Assembly: GCA_025055055.1 (NCBI GenBank) | Contig: JANWYX010000313.1 | Location: forward strand, 1 to 10,783 | Reading direction: 5' to 3' | Origin: Caldilinea sp. | Lineage (GTDB): Bacteria; Chloroflexota; Anaerolineae; Caldilineales; Caldilineaceae | Length of the DNA: 10,783 nt | Shown: positions 1 to 10,783 of the stretch, one piece after another | Layout: each line of letters begins with the position of its first letter | How positions within the stretch are numbered: the stretch's first letter is position 1 | The notes under the pieces: generated by a model | What the model was told of the DNA's origin: nothing | Seen by the model: the letters and a program-made list of their open reading frames with translations, nothing else | Databases searched by the model: none | Made by a program: the position numbers and the translations under genes

Positions 1-893
<893 letters not shown>

Positions 894-898
894 GAAGC

Positions 899-928
899 AG
901 GGGGGATGGCGAGTTTTCAATCCCCCCT
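899..928 (+). terminator. GC-rich hairpin after eno, possible terminator without U-tract
   Basis: A perfect 9-bp stem pairs 899-907 (AGGGGGGAT) with 920-928 (ATCCCCCCT) around a 12-base loop, starting 5 bases after the eno stop. No T-run follows directly (CTACTGAC), so it is not a classical intrinsic terminator. It may be a Rho-assisted or pausing site, or a 3'-end stabiliser of the eno mRNA. Confidence 0.5.
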
Positions 929-1121
929 CTACTGACGAATGCTCTGACCGACAAACACCTGAAGAACAGGCGCCAGGCCTGACAGCGTTACAAGCGATGA
1001 AAATGTCGCCGAGCACATAAAGCATTTTTTTCGCCTTTGCATCTTTCCCCTTTGCGTTGCATCCATTTTTCATAACAGGTAAACGTCTGACGCAAAGAAC
1101 ACACAACGAGCAACACACAAC

Positions 1122-1126
1122 AAGGA
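1122..1126 (+). promoter_or_regulatory. Ribosome binding site of the SDR gene
   Basis: AAGGA lies 7 bases before the ATG at 1134 and fixes that start. Two direct copies of AACACACAAC (1098-1107 and 1112-1121) lie just upstream and make an unstructured A/C-rich leader. I see no convincing promoter in 929-1121. A run of seven T (1024-1030) has no clear stem before it. Confidence 0.6.
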
Positions 1127-1133
1127 CGGCCCT

Positions 1134-1901
1134 ATGCAAATCGCAGGTGGAACTTTCCTGGTGACGGGCGGTGGCTCCGGGTTGGGGGCGGCTACAGCAC
1201 AACGGTTGGTGAATCGAGGCGGCAACGTCGTACTTCTCGATGTGAACGCAGCTGCAGGAGAACGGTTGTCCTCCGAGCTGGGTGACCGCGCGCGTTTCAT
1301 TCGCGCCGACGTCACTGCTGAAGAAGATGTCAACGCTGCGGTCTCAATGGCGCTCGATGTGTTCGGCGCGCTTCATGGCGTCGTCAACTGTGCGGGCGTC
1401 GCTATCGCCGAAAGGGTGCTGGGCAAGCGCGGCGTGCACGAACTCGCCTCGTTTGTGCGTGTTGTTCATGTCAATCTGATCGGAACCTTCAATGTGGTGC
1501 GACTGGCTGCCGAGGCGATCGCGCGCAACGAACCGGGTGAAAGCGGAGAACGCGGTGTGATCGTCAACACGGCGTCGATCGCGGCCTTCGACGGTCAGAT
1601 CGGACAGGCTGCATACGCTGCGTCCAAAGGCGGTGTCGCTGCCATGACCTTGCCGCTGGCACGCGATCTGGCTTCTGTGGGCATCCGAGTGATGACGATT
1701 GCTCCCGGCGTCTTCGCAACGCCGATGCTGGCCGGTCTGCCGGAGGCCGCGCAGGCATCGCTTGCGCAGCAGATTCCGTTTCCGCAACGCCTAGGAAGGC
1801 CGGAGGAGTTTGCAGCGCTGGTCGAGCATATCCTCGAAAATCAGATGCTCAACGGCGAAGTGATCCGGCTGGACGGCGCCATCCGCATGGCGCCCAAATA
1901 G
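1134..1901 (+). CDS. SDR-family dehydrogenase, HSD10-like (3-hydroxyacyl-CoA dehydrogenase type II)
   Basis: This is a 255-residue classical short-chain dehydrogenase/reductase, cytoplasmic with no signal or membrane segment. The cofactor motif TGGGSGLG is at 11-18. Asp36 at the end of the second strand predicts NAD(H) rather than NADP(H). NCAG is at 85-88 and the catalytic tetrad is Asn114-Ser148-Tyr161-Lys165 (YAASK). The segments GERGVIVNTAS, GQIGQAAYAASKGG, PLARDLA, TIAPGVF and the tail NGEVIRLDGAIRM strongly resemble the HSD10/HADH2 group. Known members oxidise 3-hydroxy-2-methylacyl-CoA (isoleucine breakdown) or short 3-hydroxyacyl-CoA. The substrate here is inferred from resemblance only; no acyl-CoA pathway gene lies nearby. 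The start is supported by AAGGA 7 bases upstream. The stop is 6 bases from the convergent guaA stop. The SDR class is certain, the HSD10-type function likely. Confidence 0.88.
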   Translation: MQIAGGTFLVTGGGSGLGAATAQRLVNRGGNVVLLDVNAAAGERLSSELGDRARFIRADVTAEEDVNAAVSMALDVFGALHGVVNCAGVAIAERVLGKRGVHELASFVRVVHVNLIGTFNVVRLAAEAIARNEPGESGERGVIVNTASIAAFDGQIGQAAYAASKGGVAAMTLPLARDLASVGIRVMTIAPGVFATPMLAGLPEAAQASLAQQIPFPQRLGRPEEFAALVEHILENQMLNGEVIRLDGAIRMAPK

Positions 1902-1907
1902 AGGCCG

Positions 1908-3488
<1,581 letters not shown>

Positions 3489-3526
3489 GCGTCCACCCCT
3501 ACCCTTACGCCGACGTTTTGAACGTT

Positions 3527-3555
3527 AGCGTAGCAGATCGCTGCGCGCTGCGCAA
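3527..3555 (-). promoter_or_regulatory. Candidate guaA promoter
   Basis: Read on the - strand, TTGCGC (3555-3550) and TACGCT (3532-3527) are 17 bases apart, with the -10 keeping the first TA and last T. A start of transcription near 3520 would fall in the inverted repeat ACGTT-TTG-AACGT (3513-3525 on the + strand), which could be an operator. Matches to consensus are modest, so this is a candidate only. Confidence 0.3.
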
Positions 3556-3609
3556 ACGGAGCCGGGCGAAAAAGCAAGGGATTCGGTTGAAAAAGGGGTG
3601 AATGAGAAT

Positions 3610-3638
3610 TTGGTGTAAAGTTGAAAGAATTGTATACT
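3610..3638 (+). promoter_or_regulatory. rpsO promoter (sigma70-type)
   Basis: TTGGTG (3610-3615) and TATACT (3633-3638) are separated by exactly 17 bases, and the stretch just upstream is A-rich (from about 3585), as in UP elements. The predicted start near 3645 gives an untranslated leader of about 140 bases before rpsO. Confidence 0.6.
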
Positions 3639-3644
3639 TGTTGG

Positions 3645-4053
<409 letters not shown>

Positions 4054-4058
4054 AAACC

Positions 4059-4095
4059 AAAGGGGCGAGGCGGTCGGAAGACGCTCGCCCCTTTT
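4059..4095 (+). terminator. Intrinsic terminator of rpsO
   Basis: AAAGGGGCGAG (4059-4069) pairs perfectly with CTCGCCCCTTT (4084-4094), an 11-bp stem that ends in TTTT. Three more pairs (GCG/CGC) can form inside if one G bulges. It should end most rpsO transcripts, so pnp depends on readthrough or on a promoter I could not identify in 4096-4200. Confidence 0.85.
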
Positions 4096-6640
<2,545 letters not shown>

Positions 6641-6644
6641 ATAA

Positions 6645-6682
6645 AAAGGGGGAGACGCTTGAAAGCGTCTCCCCCTTTCTTT
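6645..6682 (+). terminator. Strong intrinsic terminator of pnp, probably bidirectional
   Basis: A perfect 15-bp stem pairs 6645-6659 with 6664-6678 around the tetraloop TGAA, followed by TTTCTTT. On the opposite strand the same stem is followed by TTTTTATTTA, so it could also stop transcripts coming from the convergent permease gene that ends at 6838. Confidence 0.92.
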
Positions 6683-6837
6683 ACTCGTTGCTATCCCCGT
6701 AGGTCATGCCCCCGGTGTGACATGCGGACCCGTCCAGGACGTCTGCCCGATAACTGAACTTCCGGATCGACCGAACCTCACGTCTCCGGCGGCCCTTGCC
6801 TATCTATTTGTGTATCTTCTGAAAAGCTGAGACCCTG

Positions 6838-8412
<1,575 letters not shown>

Positions 8413-8575
8413 TTTCTTGGGAGTTCCTTAATTTTGTCGATAACGCCGAGGCAGTTCGCCTATTCTGTCAAGTCTTATTTATAATAAAAAACCCGTAGAA
8501 CCAATAGCAGTCGCGTTTTCGCCGTGTCCCCTCATCAGATTCAGAACGACATTGTCCGTTTCCACCGTCGCTCTG
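8413..8575 (-). promoter_or_regulatory. Spacer between dipeptidase and permease genes, AT-rich promoter-like core
   Basis: On the - strand, a stretch reading GGGTTTTTTATTATAAATAAG (about 8471-8491) stands out as AT-rich in a GC-rich window and contains TATAAA-like -10 candidates. TTGACA follows just downstream, but I cannot pair it with a good -10 at normal spacing. No hairpin terminator for the dipeptidase gene is visible. The permease may therefore be co-transcribed from nurA, started here, or both. Confidence 0.25.

Positions 8576-10783
<2,208 letters not shown>

Noticed and set aside
1024..1030. Seven-T run upstream of the SDR gene as a terminator
   Set aside because: I found no stable stem directly before it on either strand.
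6702..6743. Short alternating GGAC/GTCC and GGTC/GACC inverted repeats after the pnp terminator
   Set aside because: Stems are only 4 bp with competing partners, which is expected by chance in GC-rich sequence, and no element boundary or target duplication is visible.

Overview
The window is a bacterial chromosomal segment made of core housekeeping genes on both strands: the end of an enolase gene, a short-chain dehydrogenase, guaA, rpsO, pnp, an AI-2E-family membrane protein, an M19 dipeptidase and a NurA-domain nuclease. Coding sequence is GC-rich. The mix (bacterial NurA, HSD10-like dehydrogenase, rpsO-pnp) fits a deep-branching lineage, and Chloroflexota is my best guess. That guess is inferred from protein style only and is not proven. 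I see no insertion sequence, phage gene, CRISPR array, tRNA or rRNA.

Layout: eno (3' two thirds, +) ends at 893 with a GC-rich hairpin at 899-928. After a 205-base gap comes an NAD-type SDR (1134-1901, +). It converges with guaA (1908-3488, -), leaving only 6 bases between the stop codons. guaA and rpsO are divergent across 3489-3783, which holds a good promoter and a structured leader for rpsO and a weak promoter candidate for guaA. rpsO (3784-4053, +) ends in a strong terminator (4059-4095). A gene-free leader of about 280 bases then precedes pnp (4379-6640, +), which ends in a very strong terminator at 6645-6682 that can work in both directions. The last part is read from the - strand: nurA (9553-10752) overlaps the dipeptidase gene (8576-9556) by ATGA, and an AI-2E-type permease gene (6838-8412) lies 163 bases further downstream.

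How the genes work together: rpsO-pnp order is conserved in many bacteria and links ribosome assembly with RNA turnover. Enolase and PNPase are both RNA-degradosome components in some bacteria, although the two genes here are in separate units. guaA supplies GMP. nurA and the dipeptidase are translationally coupled, but no functional link between them is known to me.

The most interesting material is regulatory. The pnp leader contains a long imperfect hairpin (4205-4274), a terminator-like hairpin just before the start (4323-4358), and two separate segments complementary to the pnp Shine-Dalgarno. One of those is locked inside the long hairpin. This resembles in logic, though not in sequence, the PNPase autoregulation known from E. 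coli. A second notable point is a near-consensus promoter at the window edge whose -10 box lies only 2 bases before the nurA ATG, which suggests a leaderless transcript.
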